Part shown: positions 8,273 to 16,795 of the stretch, piece by piece | Layout of the letters: the number at the start of each line of letters is the position of its first letter | Position numbering within the stretch: the stretch's first letter is position 1 | Assembly (NCBI RefSeq): GCF_016820655.1 | Contig: NZ_WSFT01000053.1 | Coordinates: 372,001-436,000 of the forward strand | Direction of reading: 5' to 3' | Source: Anaeromonas frigoriresistens | GTDB lineage: Bacteria; Bacillota; Clostridia; Tissierellales; SIT17 | Length of the DNA: 64,000 nucleotides | Program-made: the position numbers and the translations under genes | The notes under the pieces: model-generated | Told to the model about the DNA's origin: nothing | Databases searched by the model: none | What the model saw: only the letters and a program-made list of their open reading frames with translations

Positions 8273-9110
8273 ATTTTAAATAACCCTCCATAACATTTTC
8301 TAATAACATAGCAATTGTCATAGGTCCTACTCCTCCTGGAACAGGAGTTATTAAAGATGATTTTTTCAATACTTCTTCAAATTTCACATCTCCAACTATC
8401 TTACCATTAATATTACTGATACCGGCATCTATGACTATGCACCCCTCCTTAATCATATCTTCCTTTATTAACTCAGGCTTGCCAACACAACTTATTACGA
8501 TATCAGCATTAATCGTCGATTCTTTTAAGTTTTTCGTTCTCGAATGGCAAACTTCTACAGTTGCATTCCTATTTAACATAAGAAGGCTAATAGGTTTACC
8601 TAATATATTGCTTCTACCTAAAACCACGACTTTCTTTCCTTCAATATTCACAGCATATTCTTCTAAAAGCCTAATAATTCCTTTAGGCGTACATGGAATA
8701 ACATTCTCCTCCCCGAGATATAGCTTTCCGGCATTCGAAAAATGAACCCCATCTACATCTTTATTCGGACTAATATGAGAAACAATAAGATTCGTATTGA
8801 ACTTCTTTGGCAAAGGTAATTGCAATAATATTCCATCAATCAATGGATTATTATTTATAGAATTTATTTCTTCTAATAATTGATCTTCAGTTATATCCTT
8901 ATCAAATTTATGTATATTGCATTCTAAACCTACATTTTCTGATTTTTTCTTTATCATTTTTATATAAGCTAAAGAACCTTTATCATTCCCTACATAAATT
9001 ACAGATAAAGACGGTCTTCTAAAACCTTTGTTTATTCTATCCTCAATAGTTACTTTAATACCTTTAAAAATTTCACCTGATATTTTCTTCCCATCTATAA
9101 TCTTATTCAC
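8253..9110 (-). CDS. folD: Methylene-THF dehydrogenase/cyclohydrolase FolD
   Basis: A 285-residue bifunctional enzyme that interconverts 5,10-methylene- and 10-formyl-tetrahydrofolate for purine, formyl-Met and, in acetogens, one-carbon metabolism. Markers are YIKMIKKKSENVG with the catalytic lysine, DGILLQLPLPK, the NADP-binding GRSNILGKPISLLML, and the C-terminal PGGVGPMTIAML. The start is a GTG at 9110 behind GGGAGTGATATA. It overlaps xseA by 20 bases. folD-xseA-xseB-ispA is the classic Firmicutes order. Confidence 0.97.
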   Translation of the reverse strand: MNKIIDGKKISGEIFKGIKVTIEDRINKGFRRPSLSVIYVGNDKGSLAYIKMIKKKSENVGLECNIHKFDKDITEDQLLEEINSINNNPLIDGILLQLPLPKKFNTNLIVSHISPNKDVDGVHFSNAGKLYLGEENVIPCTPKGIIRLLEEYAVNIEGKKVVVLGRSNILGKPISLLMLNRNATVEVCHSRTKNLKESTINADIVISCVGKPELIKEDMIKEGCIVIDAGISNINGKIVGDVKFEEVLKKSSLITPVPGGVGPMTIAMLLENVMEGYLKYGIKTT

Positions 9111-9114
9111 TATA

Positions 9115-10074
9115 TCACTCCCCCTTTAAATACTCACATGCTAATATAGCTATTCCTACCCCATTATCTGTGCATAAATTTTTTTCTGCAAATATAATAT
9201 TTTTATGTGCTCTATTACTAACTCTACAAAATAGATTTTTCCTTAAATATTTATTTGAAGCAACTCCCCCTACTAATAAGGCAGAATTTACATCATTTAA
9301 TTCTCTAAAAATATTCACTAAAATTCTCTCTATAGAAGTATTTATACAATGTAATACTGACCTTGCAATATCCGAATTAGAAAATTTCTCTTCTTCTATT
9401 AACCTAGTAAAATACGTTTCAGGACCAGAAAAATTAATCCAATTTCCATTAGTGCTGACAGGTATATGTTCTAAAAGTTCTCCATCTTTAGATAGTTCAT
9501 CTAAATGTTTACCGCTAGGAAAGTCTAATTCCATTTTTACACCAATTCTATCAATCAATTGTCCTGCACTTATGTCTTTAGTTCCTCCTATTATGTCTGT
9601 TACATATCTAAAATTATTATAGTGAGTCAATAATATTTCAGTTGTACCTCCTGAAAGATGGATACTAATAAAAGGTTTTCTTTTATCTAAATAATTGTTG
9701 CATAAGCCAGCAGCAATATGTCCTTCCTGATGGCTAAAATTATAACTCTTTATTCCTAACACCTCTGCTAATGATATTCCATAACTCTGGGCTACTTTAA
9801 AAACAGGCATATAAGATTCACTTATATTCCTTGGCTTATCACTATATCCTATAGCTTGTATACTTTTGAAATCTACATCCTTTTTTATATTAGCTATCAT
9901 TTCTGGAAGGTTTTTTATATGTTGAAAGACAGCTTCTTGCTGTCTTAATCCTCTACTACCTTTATTAACTTTGAGTATCTTTCTATAATTAGCTACAATA
10001 TTATTGTTATCATCTATTACCCCTAGAGATGTTGTATATGCACTAGTATCTATACCTAAATAATACTTACTCAT
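9115..10074 (-). CDS. TsaD/Kae1-like paralogue of unknown role
   Basis: A 319-residue ASKHA-fold protein of the TsaD/Gcp (peptidase M22) superfamily. It begins YYLGIDTSAYTTSLGV where true TsaD has a GIETSCDETA-type start. It has GSRGLRQQEAVFQH in place of the usual ASRxH motif, but keeps the metal-binding pair in SHQEGH and the glycine-rich ATP segments LSGGTTEILL and LLVGGVASN. This looks like the second, clostridial-type paralogue and not the main tRNA t6A37 enzyme. The start at 10074 overlaps nusB by eight bases (ATGAGTAA), so it is coupled to nusB; a TTG at 10089 is an alternative. Function unknown. Confidence 0.8.
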   Translation of the reverse strand: MSKYYLGIDTSAYTTSLGVIDDNNNIVANYRKILKVNKGSRGLRQQEAVFQHIKNLPEMIANIKKDVDFKSIQAIGYSDKPRNISESYMPVFKVAQSYGISLAEVLGIKSYNFSHQEGHIAAGLCNNYLDKRKPFISIHLSGGTTEILLTHYNNFRYVTDIIGGTKDISAGQLIDRIGVKMELDFPSGKHLDELSKDGELLEHIPVSTNGNWINFSGPETYFTRLIEEEKFSNSDIARSVLHCINTSIERILVNIFRELNDVNSALLVGGVASNKYLRKNLFCRVSNRAHKNIIFAEKNLCTDNGVGIAILACEYLKGE

Positions 10075-10471
10075 CTTTTGATCTAACAAAACTACCTAGA
10101 ACTCCATTTATAAATTTACTCGCTTCATCAGAACTGAATTTTTTACTTATCTCTATGGATTCATTTATAGATACTTCTGTAGGTATATCATCTCTATACA
10201 TTATCTCATAAATTGCTATCCTCAATGTAGCTAAATCAATCCTTGAGAGTCTATCTTTTTTCCATCCTTCTATATGTTTCTCAATTTTTTGATCTATAAT
10301 ATCTAAGTTTTCATTTACCGTATTAATAGAATCGATTATATATTCTTTCTCATCATCATTGAATTTTTCATTTTCAAAAAACACCTCGATTATTTCTTCA
10401 TCATAAGATTTATTTAATTCTAATTGATATAATAACTTCATTGCTGATTCTCTCGCATTTCTTCTTCCCAT
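10067..10471 (-). CDS. nusB: Transcription antitermination factor NusB
   Basis: A 134-residue all-helical protein that binds boxA RNA together with S10 (NusE) in rRNA antitermination. Starts MGRRNARESAMKLLYQLE, the highly conserved NusB opening. LATLRIAIYEIMYRDDIPTEVSINE and KFINGVLG near the C-terminus are the other family blocks (given here in pieces of the same helix pair). Length is typical. A GAGGAGG site precedes the ATG at 10471. It heads the nusB-TsaD-like-folD-xseAB-ispA transcription unit, after the yqhY terminator. Confidence 0.96.
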   Translation of the reverse strand: MGRRNARESAMKLLYQLELNKSYDEEIIEVFFENEKFNDDEKEYIIDSINTVNENLDIIDQKIEKHIEGWKKDRLSRIDLATLRIAIYEIMYRDDIPTEVSINESIEISKKFSSDEASKFINGVLGSFVRSKDE

Positions 10472-10563
10472 CTTTCTTCCTCCTCGTTTATCTATATAAT
10501 TCTAAATTTACCTTTTGTTATATTTAATATACAGATTTTTCTCATATTATTGTCCTTAACTTT

Positions 10564-10596
10564 AAATTAACCCTCTGATTTCCAGAGGGTTAATTT
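10564..10596 (-). terminator. Terminator after yqhY
   Basis: A 14-bp stem (AAATTAACCCTCTG with its complement) and five-base loop begins 16 bases past the yqhY stop. The U-tract is short and lies within the 3' arm, so termination may be partial and nusB may also receive read-through. Confidence 0.65.
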
Positions 10597-10611
10597 TCTA
10601 TATTTATAATA

Positions 10612-11004
10612 TTATTCAGATTCCTCATCATCTGATGGTTGTTCTTGCTCAAGTTCCACTCCTTGAACATGAATATTAACTTCAACAACTTTTAATCCAG
10701 TCATATTTATTATTGCATCTTTAACACTCTCCTGGATTTTCCATGCAACATCTGGTATTTTTGCTCCATATTTTACTATTATGTATAGATCAATTGATGC
10801 ATCTTTATCTCCTACCTGGACCTTTACACCTTTTGATAGATTTTTTCTTCCTAGCATATCAGCTATTCCACCAGTAAATCCACCACTCATTCCGGCAACA
10901 CCTTCTATTTCTGTAGCTGCTAATCCTGCTATAGTTGCTACCACATCATCGGAAATTTTAACCTGACCATTTTCGAACTCTTCATTATGCTTAATATCAG
11001 CCAT
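10612..11004 (-). CDS. yqhY: Asp23/Gls24 family protein (YqhY-like)
   Basis: A 130-residue Asp23/DUF322 protein. The family pattern is visible in ISDDVVATIAGLAATEIEGV, then VQVGDKDASIDLYIIVKYG and the amphipathic block WKIQESVKDAIINMTG. The tail is acidic (EQEQPSDDEESE). In B. subtilis YqhY sits beside accBC and nusB and affects acetyl-CoA carboxylase activity; here it is beside nusB but no acc genes are adjacent. It has its own promoter (11041-11069) and terminator, so it is probably monocistronic. Biochemical role is not settled for the family. Confidence 0.9.
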   Translation of the reverse strand: MADIKHNEEFENGQVKISDDVVATIAGLAATEIEGVAGMSGGFTGGIADMLGRKNLSKGVKVQVGDKDASIDLYIIVKYGAKIPDVAWKIQESVKDAIINMTGLKVVEVNIHVQGVELEQEQPSDDEESE

Positions 11005-11040
11005 CTTTACACCTCCAGCTTACCTATAAATTATAAAGTA

Positions 11041-11069
11041 ATTATATCAAATTAAAAGTATCTTTACAA
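11041..11069 (-). promoter_or_regulatory. Sigma-A-type promoter for yqhY
   Basis: Minus strand TTGTAA (11069-11064), a 17-base spacer and a perfect TATAAT (11046-11041), about 37 bases before the yqhY ATG. It separates the constitutive yqhY gene from the sporulation operon just upstream. Confidence 0.65.
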
Positions 11070-11072
11070 ACA

Positions 11073-11750
11073 TTAACTTTGCTTCTTCATTATTTTTATA
11101 TCAGAAGTTTTTAATTCAGTTTCAGATGTTACTATTTCTAGTATTTGCATAACTTCATTTTCTGATAGTTCATTTGTAGATACTACTATCCTTGCTCCAC
11201 TGTCACCAATAAATACTAATGCATCTTCAAATCCTTTTGACTTAATTATTCCTTCAACTAGAAGTTCCTTCTCAGTTAACTGACCCACTTCGATAATTTC
11301 CTTTTGAGCACTATCTCTGACACCTTGACTAGTACTATCATTTTTCACGATATCATTTAATCTATCTATTAATTCTGCTCTCATTTTATCTCTTGATAAT
11401 CGATACTCAACAAAATAATTAGTCTTTTCTATATTTTCTTCACTGGTAATAGCAGTTCCTATTTGAGCATTAACTTCTGATGTAATATCGCCAACTTCTG
11501 TATCAATACTATCCACCACTTCTATATCTTCTCCTTCAGCTGAAGTTTCTTCAGTATCTTCTAAATCATTTACTACCTCAACTAAATCACTGTTTGGGTT
11601 AGCAATTTCTGTTAATCCCTCTTCATAACTTTGATAATCTACTGAAGAATCAGTTACAGATTCTTTTGACAGCTGATGATTTATAAAACCTAACATTACT
11701 AACATTAATATTAATGATACTAGATAGATAGTTTTTTTTCTTATTATCAT
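11073..11750 (-). CDS. spoIIIAH: Stage III sporulation protein AH
   Basis: A 225-residue mother-cell membrane protein that binds forespore SpoIIQ across the intermembrane space and forms a ring of the engulfment channel. One membrane segment (about residues 6-24) is followed by an acidic linker and a C-terminal YscJ/FliF-like domain (YRLSRDKMRAELIDRLNDIV ... STNELSENEVMQILEIV). I choose the ATG at 11750, which follows a GGGGGA site; an upstream in-frame Met at 11780 would overlap spoIIIAG. The last gene of the spoIIIA operon. Confidence 0.93.
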   Translation of the reverse strand: MIIRKKTIYLVSLILMLVMLGFINHQLSKESVTDSSVDYQSYEEGLTEIANPNSDLVEVVNDLEDTEETSAEGEDIEVVDSIDTEVGDITSEVNAQIGTAITSEENIEKTNYFVEYRLSRDKMRAELIDRLNDIVKNDSTSQGVRDSAQKEIIEVGQLTEKELLVEGIIKSKGFEDALVFIGDSGARIVVSTNELSENEVMQILEIVTSETELKTSDIKIMKKQS

Positions 11751-11766
11751 TATTATTCCCCCATTT

Positions 11767-12378
11767 TTATTTTTTAACATGAATACTCACCTTATTTCCA
11801 CTTAATCCTAGAACCGTTTTAACAGCTCCATAGATTGTTTCTTTTATTCTTATATCTGATGCACCCTGAGCTGAAACTATCACACCTTTTATCTCGGGCT
11901 TTATTTCTTTTATAGTCATCATAGAATTTTCACTCCCACTTACTACTACTTGTTCTGTGGATTCCTCCCGGGTAACATTTCTATTTCCCCCTTGAGCATC
12001 ATTTTCTGTAGTAATCTCTTTATTATTTGTTTTATTTATTGCTGGAATACTTTCAACCGTCTCTACCAGCGTTATCATCACATCTACTTCACCAACTCCC
12101 TTCATTTGACTTAAAATATTTTCTAATTTTATCTCTAACTCATTAGAGTAATTATTCATGTTGTTCCTAACTTCTTCTTGTATATCATCATTGTCTTTAT
12201 TTGCATTATTGATCACTTCATCTCCTTCATCAAAAAATACAGTTATTGCCAAAAGTATCATTATACCAATTGATATTACCATAACTAAATTTGTGTATTT
12301 TTTATTTTCTGATATTTTTTTTATTAGTCTATTTAAATAATTTTCTTTTTGGGTTGTATCTTTATTATCATTATTCAT
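11767..12378 (-). CDS. spoIIIAG: Stage III sporulation protein AG
   Basis: A 203-residue bitopic protein with one transmembrane segment at about residues 31-49 and an outside domain with the SpoIIIAG ring-building motif region (LENILSQMKGVGEVDVMITL, then EIKGVIVSAQGASDIRIKET). SpoIIIAG forms a large homomeric ring in the mother-cell membrane as part of the feeding channel. Length is a little short of B. subtilis (229). Eleven bases follow spoIIIAF. Expression in the mother cell under sigma-E is expected from the family. Confidence 0.93.
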   Translation of the reverse strand: MNNDNKDTTQKENYLNRLIKKISENKKYTNLVMVISIGIMILLAITVFFDEGDEVINNANKDNDDIQEEVRNNMNNYSNELEIKLENILSQMKGVGEVDVMITLVETVESIPAINKTNNKEITTENDAQGGNRNVTREESTEQVVVSGSENSMMTIKEIKPEIKGVIVSAQGASDIRIKETIYGAVKTVLGLSGNKVSIHVKK

Positions 12379-12388
12379 TTTATCCCTC

Positions 12389-12979
12389 CTAATTTTCCAT
12401 AATACTAATATTCTCTAATGGTATTTTATACTCATCATGAATATAGTTTTGTATTTCCTTATAACTATCATTTTCTACCTGTTTATCTTTATTTTCATCC
12501 TTAGATATTCTAATTTCTTCTACCAAAATTTCATCATTAGATACTTTAGTTTCCTGTTTTTTACTTATACTAATACTTAGGCCATTAATTTCACCATAGG
12601 ACTCTTTTTCATCTGATAGCTCAATATTTATGTTATCTATAATATAATTAAAATTTGTTTCAATAGAACTTCTTATATTATTTTTCAACTTATCGATATA
12701 TAAATTTTCTATTTGATCCTCATTTGTCATAGAGATATTCATCTCCGAGCTTTCCATACTACTATATTTGTCCATGGTCGCAAAAACTTCCTTATCTATA
12801 CTTATGTTATTTGATAACAATTTTATGAATGGATTTAATAAAACAATTATCATTAAAAATCCACCTATCATTTTTATATAACCTTTAAAACTATTATTAG
12901 GTAAAATTGCTTCTAATAAAGCAATAAAAATAGATAAAATTACAATATTTATGATCCATTGTCTTAAGAATTCAATCAT
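12389..12979 (-). CDS. spoIIIAF: Stage III sporulation protein AF
   Basis: A 196-residue protein with two N-terminal membrane helices (about residues 8-25 and 32-52, IKMIGGFLMIIVLLNPF being the family signature) and an extracytoplasmic ring-building-like domain rich in Glu, Lys and Ile. Component of the SpoIIIA-SpoIIQ channel. It starts nine bases after spoIIIAE. The C-terminal half is poorly conserved across the family, so its identity rests on the N-terminus and operon position. Confidence 0.92.
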   Translation of the reverse strand: MIEFLRQWIINIVILSIFIALLEAILPNNSFKGYIKMIGGFLMIIVLLNPFIKLLSNNISIDKEVFATMDKYSSMESSEMNISMTNEDQIENLYIDKLKNNIRSSIETNFNYIIDNINIELSDEKESYGEINGLSISISKKQETKVSNDEILVEEIRISKDENKDKQVENDSYKEIQNYIHDEYKIPLENISIMEN

Positions 12980-12987
12980 TATTCCAC

Positions 12988-14172
12988 CTACCTCATCATC
13001 AAAGTTATATTTCCTGCTCCAACTATTATAGTTATAGAGATAATAAACATTACAGTTACTGTTAATAGCAATCCTAATAGTATAATAAGAGATTTACTTA
13101 TATCATTTAATCCATCTACTATCCGTCCATCAGATATTGGCTCTATAACTGCAGCTGTTATCCTATATACAAAAATTAAAGATATCAATTTAATAGCAGG
13201 TATTATAGTAATAAGAAATAATACTATAATACCTATAACTCCAACTGCATTCTTTAATAATAATGAACATCCAACGACAGTATCCATTGCATCAGAGAGG
13301 AAACCTCCTACTACCGGTATAAAATTGTCAATAGCGAACTTAGCTGTTCTAATAGTAATACCATCTACTTGTGATGCTGTTACCCCTTGGATAGACATGA
13401 TTCCCATAAATATGGTCAATGAAACTCCTATAATCACAATAGATATTTCTCTTAACAAACTTGATATTCTATTTACTTGAACTTTATCTGAAACCTTACT
13501 AACTAAACCCAAAATTGTAGAGAAAAAAATTAATGGTATTATTAAATCCTTAATTAAAGTGCTAAATAAACCTAAAGAACCTAATATTAATGGATGTAGT
13601 AATGCTGAAGAAGCTAGTCCCCCCACAGCCATCAATAAAGCCATTAAGATAGGTATTAAAGCCTGCATAAACACCACCATACTGTCTATAGTAGATTTCC
13701 CTATATCCATAGCTAGTACAAAACTCTTAATTACAATAGAAATAAGTATTATATAAGTAATAAATTGGGCTATATTCGATATAGATTCATTGTCAAAGGC
13801 TTTTTGAAGATTCATCAATATTGCTGATATTATAGCTAATAAAAGAAGTTGTACTATTAAGTCCATATTCTTCATTAATTCATTTAATACTAGTTTCAAT
13901 AGACCATTTAGTATTTTATCTTGTTCAAATATTTTTTCTCCCTTAACTACTTTCTCTATCACCGACTTAAAATCTACTTCTCCAAAGTATTCTTCAGTAT
14001 CATAGTTTATTTCTTTTATTATATTTGTTAATTCCCTTATATTTAAGCTATCCAATTGATTTTCTATAACTTCATAGGGTATATTGCTAGTCTCCTCTTC
14101 TGGTTCTCCATGGGCTGTTGAAGAAACCATTATCAAAATAATTAATAAAATTAAACTCTTTGTTTTTTTCAT
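12988..14172 (-). CDS. spoIIIAE: Stage III sporulation protein AE
   Basis: A 394-residue polytopic membrane protein with a signal-like N-terminus, a short outside segment (residues 25-100) and about seven membrane helices, including the family stretch QALIPILMALLMAVGGLA and TAKFAIDNFIPVVGGFLSDA. In B. subtilis it is needed for forespore maturation and may be the transport core of the channel. The ATG at 14172 is preferred because AAGGTG lies at the right distance; the GTG at 14181 lies inside that site. Only two to four bases separate it from spoIIIAD. Confidence 0.95.
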   Translation of the reverse strand: MKKTKSLILLIILIMVSSTAHGEPEEETSNIPYEVIENQLDSLNIRELTNIIKEINYDTEEYFGEVDFKSVIEKVVKGEKIFEQDKILNGLLKLVLNELMKNMDLIVQLLLLAIISAILMNLQKAFDNESISNIAQFITYIILISIVIKSFVLAMDIGKSTIDSMVVFMQALIPILMALLMAVGGLASSALLHPLILGSLGLFSTLIKDLIIPLIFFSTILGLVSKVSDKVQVNRISSLLREISIVIIGVSLTIFMGIMSIQGVTASQVDGITIRTAKFAIDNFIPVVGGFLSDAMDTVVGCSLLLKNAVGVIGIIVLFLITIIPAIKLISLIFVYRITAAVIEPISDGRIVDGLNDISKSLIILLGLLLTVTVMFIISITIIVGAGNITLMMR

Positions 14173-14183
14173 AATCCACACCT

Positions 14184-14570
14184 TTAAGGCATTATTTTTA
14201 TAATTAGCTCTAAAAGAGCCAGTAATATAGGAATAGAGATTACTAAGATCATTACTTTTCCAGCTAACTCTATTTTTGTGGCAATTGCACCTTCTCCTGC
14301 ATCTTTTGCAATTTGAGCTCCAAACTCACAAACATAAGCAATTCCAATTACTTTTACTATAGTAGTGAAATAAATAAAGTCTAAGTTTGCTTTGTTTGAC
14401 AGGTCCTTAAGTACTTCTATCACATAGGCTACTTTATCAATAATAAATATAAATATTAAAACTCCCGTCACAATACTCATCAGTATTGAAATTTCTGGTC
14501 TCTCTTCTCTTAATGTTACAATGAGTACAGTTGCTACTAGTCCAATGGCTACTACTTGTATAATATTCAT
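14184..14570 (-). CDS. spoIIIAD: Stage III sporulation protein AD
   Basis: A 128-residue membrane protein with about four helices. Family sequence includes RPEISILMSIVTGVLIF and IVKVIGIAYVCEFGAQIAKD, both of which are characteristic of SpoIIIAC/AD. It probably forms part of the membrane base of the SpoIIIA channel with SpoIIIAC. Length matches B. subtilis (133). Eleven bases after spoIIIAC. Confidence 0.94.
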   Translation of the reverse strand: MNIIQVVAIGLVATVLIVTLREERPEISILMSIVTGVLIFIFIIDKVAYVIEVLKDLSNKANLDFIYFTTIVKVIGIAYVCEFGAQIAKDAGEGAIATKIELAGKVMILVISIPILLALLELIIKIMP

Positions 14571-14581
14571 ATTAATCCCTC

Positions 14582-14779
14582 TTAATATAACTGGAATATT
14601 GTTTTTACATTATCAAATAGATTGCTTACTAAATCTATCACTATAGTTAATACCATCACGATACCTACTAAAGTAACCATCGTAGCCATTTCTTCTCTTT
14701 CTGCCCGTATTAAAACTTGATTTGTCACAGAAACAAGTAACCCAATTCCTGCTATCTTAAAAATAATATCTATACTCAT
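14582..14779 (-). CDS. spoIIIAC: Stage III sporulation protein AC
   Basis: A 65-residue protein with two membrane helices. The order IIFKIAGIGLLVSVTNQVL then EMATMVTLVGIVMVL is typical; SpoIIIAC is homologous to half of SpoIIIAD. Role in the mother-cell channel complex is inferred from the family. Length is essentially the same as in B. subtilis (68). Confidence 0.94.
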   Translation of the reverse strand: MSIDIIFKIAGIGLLVSVTNQVLIRAEREEMATMVTLVGIVMVLTIVIDLVSNLFDNVKTIFQLY

Positions 14780-14793
14780 GTTTCAGCTCCCCT

Positions 14794-15318
14794 TTAAATT
14801 AATATTAAAATCAATAATAATCCGAACACTATACCAAGTTTCTTATATAAGTTCTCATTTTTTTTACTTTGTTCTATTGCCTGATCTCTCTGTATTTTTA
14901 ATTGTTGGATGGCAGTAGAAAAGTGTTTTCCTTGTTCGTCCTTATCTGTTACTCCTATTACTTTAGCTAATGATAAGATTATCTCCTCATCTTCTTTAGT
15001 AAAATTATATTTTGATCTAGTAAGAATTAATTCATTTTTAAAAGCACTATATAGATTCATATCTCTATTAGAATTTAATTTTTCTATTATATTTGAAAAT
15101 ATATTTGACACTTTGTTATTTGTTCTCTCATCTACATTTTCAAAAGCTAAATTAATAGGATTTGATAAATGAATTATTTCTGTTTCCAATACCAGTAAAC
15201 AATTTATAATTGAAGTAATATTATTAACCCTATTTGTGAATCTTTTTCCCATCATAATACCAATAGCCGCACTAGGTATAAAGATCATTCCACAGGCTAT
15301 TATTTTTATGAAAAACAT
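14794..15318 (-). CDS. spoIIIAB: Stage III sporulation protein AB
   Basis: A 174-residue protein with one N-terminal and one C-terminal membrane helix around a helical cytoplasmic core; it resembles GspF-like assembly proteins at low level. The pattern TNRVNNITSIINCLLVLETEI split around residues 28-50 and LGVTDKDEQGKHF-like text (here IGVTDKDEQGKHFSTA) are typical. It directly abuts spoIIIAA (stop and start separated by no base), indicating coupling to the ATPase subunit. Confidence 0.93.
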   Translation of the reverse strand: MFFIKIIACGMIFIPSAAIGIMMGKRFTNRVNNITSIINCLLVLETEIIHLSNPINLAFENVDERTNNKVSNIFSNIIEKLNSNRDMNLYSAFKNELILTRSKYNFTKEDEEIILSLAKVIGVTDKDEQGKHFSTAIQQLKIQRDQAIEQSKKNENLYKKLGIVFGLLLILILI

Positions 15319-16332
15319 CTAATCCCTCCTTTGTTTATTGATTACTGAATTATTTGTTTTTCCATCTATAATATCCTTTATAGTACCTACACCTTCTGAA
15401 TTATCTAAAATAATTATTCTTTCAAATATTTTTTCTTTAATTATAGATGCAATATTAGGTTTAGATTGAACATCTTCTATACTTTCTCCATGAATAGTAG
15501 TAAGAATTTTAACTCCTGCTTTAAGAGAATTATGAATGGCATCAATATCAAGTTTATCTCCAAGCTCATCTGTGGCAATTATATTAGGTGATAATGATCT
15601 TAACATCATTAAAGTACCATCATATTTATTAACCCTATCTAGAATGTCTGTCCTTATACCTAGATCATTTTGAGGAACACCTTGATATATACCACCTATC
15701 TCTGATCTCTCATCTATTACAGCCACTTTAAGACCTGTCATATCATATTCAGGGATACCATTACTTAAAGTTCTTATAATATCTCTTAATAGAGTAGTTT
15801 TTCCACATTGGGGCGGAGAAACAATAAGAGTGTTATATATACTACCCTTGTCCACTAAATATTCAATAACCTCTTTTGCTATACCAATCTTTTGCCTGGC
15901 TATTCTAATATTAATAGAAGATATGTCTTTGATAGTAGATATACTTCTATTCTTATATACTACTCTCCCAGAGATACCAATTCTATGGCCTCCTTTTATA
16001 GTAAGAAAACCATTTCTAATCTCATCTTCTACCGCATATATAGAATATTCACATAATCTTTCAAAAGTTTTTATTATATTGTTTTTACTAATAATAAAGT
16101 TGTTTCTATTCTCTCTCGATATTTGTCCCTTTTCTGATACAAAATAATCATTACCTCTGGCTTCTATCATTAAGGGCTGATTAACCCTTAATCTAATTTC
16201 TTCTATAGACTCCTTATATCTAGTAGGAATATTTCTTAATATATGTTCTAACTCCATATCTAATCTTGATATAACATTTCTAAATCTCTCTAAATCATAA
16301 TTTGAATATTTTTTAGTCTTTAGTTGCTCCAT
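15319..16332 (-). CDS. spoIIIAA: Stage III sporulation protein AA, ATPase
   Basis: A 337-residue secretion-type AAA ATPase that powers or gates the mother-cell-to-forespore channel. The Walker A motif is in IVSPPQCGKTTLLRDI at about residue 165, Walker B-like ATDELGD around 255, and IDERSEIGG between them. The N-terminus has EIRLRVNQPL. Start at 16332 behind GGAGGGAC. First gene of the eight-gene operon; expected sigma-E control cannot be confirmed because I saw only a poor match to a sigma-E promoter upstream. Confidence 0.95.
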   Translation of the reverse strand: MEQLKTKKYSNYDLERFRNVISRLDMELEHILRNIPTRYKESIEEIRLRVNQPLMIEARGNDYFVSEKGQISRENRNNFIISKNNIIKTFERLCEYSIYAVEDEIRNGFLTIKGGHRIGISGRVVYKNRSISTIKDISSINIRIARQKIGIAKEVIEYLVDKGSIYNTLIVSPPQCGKTTLLRDIIRTLSNGIPEYDMTGLKVAVIDERSEIGGIYQGVPQNDLGIRTDILDRVNKYDGTLMMLRSLSPNIIATDELGDKLDIDAIHNSLKAGVKILTTIHGESIEDVQSKPNIASIIKEKIFERIIILDNSEGVGTIKDIIDGKTNNSVINKQRRD

Positions 16333-16415
16333 AACATGTCCCTCCTTTTATATATATTAGTATTAAAATACTTTTGATATTATTACCTAATTTATATAAT
16401 TTTTTTTACAATAAA

Positions 16416-16451
16416 AAACACCCTAAGTGATTTAAATCACTTAGGGTGTTT
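16416..16451 (-). terminator. Strong terminator after the efp gene group
   Basis: A 36-base perfect palindrome (AACACCCTAAGTGA and complement) starts ten bases past the acidic-protein stop codon and is followed on the minus strand by a run of T. It separates the aro-pepP-efp group from the spoIIIA operon, whose promoter must lie in 16333-16412. Confidence 0.93.
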
Positions 16452-16460
16452 CCCTTAGAA

Positions 16461-16760
16461 TTATTCTTCTATGTATTCCTCTTCATCATAGTACTCATCT
16501 TCATAATCTTCGTCGAACTCATCAAATTCATCGAACTCACCATATATATCTTCTTCAACATCTGCTAAGTCCTCATCAATATAGTCAACATATTCACCAA
16601 TTTCTTCTTGCTCTACAACTAAATCTTCTATAGCACCTGCAAAATCATCTAATACATCTACTATATTTAGTAATAACTTTCCTTCTTTACTACTTTCATC
16701 AATACCTAACCCATCAGCTAAACCTTTTAAATACGATATTTTTTCATATAAATAATCCAT
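16461..16760 (-). CDS. Acidic CD1247-like domain protein
   Basis: A 99-residue protein. Residues 1-65 (ISYLKGLADGLGIDESSKEG, then LLNIVDVLDDFAGAIEDL) match what I recall of the 'CD1247 N-terminal domain' family found across clostridia. The rest is an extreme acidic tail, mostly Asp, Glu and Tyr (about 20 of the last 35 residues are Asp or Glu). No function is known to me. It lies 35 bases downstream of efp and ends the operon. A link with translation is suggested only by that neighbour. Confidence 0.8.
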   Translation of the reverse strand: MDYLYEKISYLKGLADGLGIDESSKEGKLLLNIVDVLDDFAGAIEDLVVEQEEIGEYVDYIDEDLADVEEDIYGEFDEFDEFDEDYEDEYYDEEEYIEE

Positions 16761-16795
16761 TAAAATACCTCCTTTATTTTTTTATATATTATAAC

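Noticed and set aside
16333-16415. Possible sigma-E promoter before spoIIIAA
   Set aside because: Best -10 candidate (AATACTAA) matches only about five of eight consensus positions and the -35 is unclear; sigma-E control is expected from the family but not shown by the sequence.
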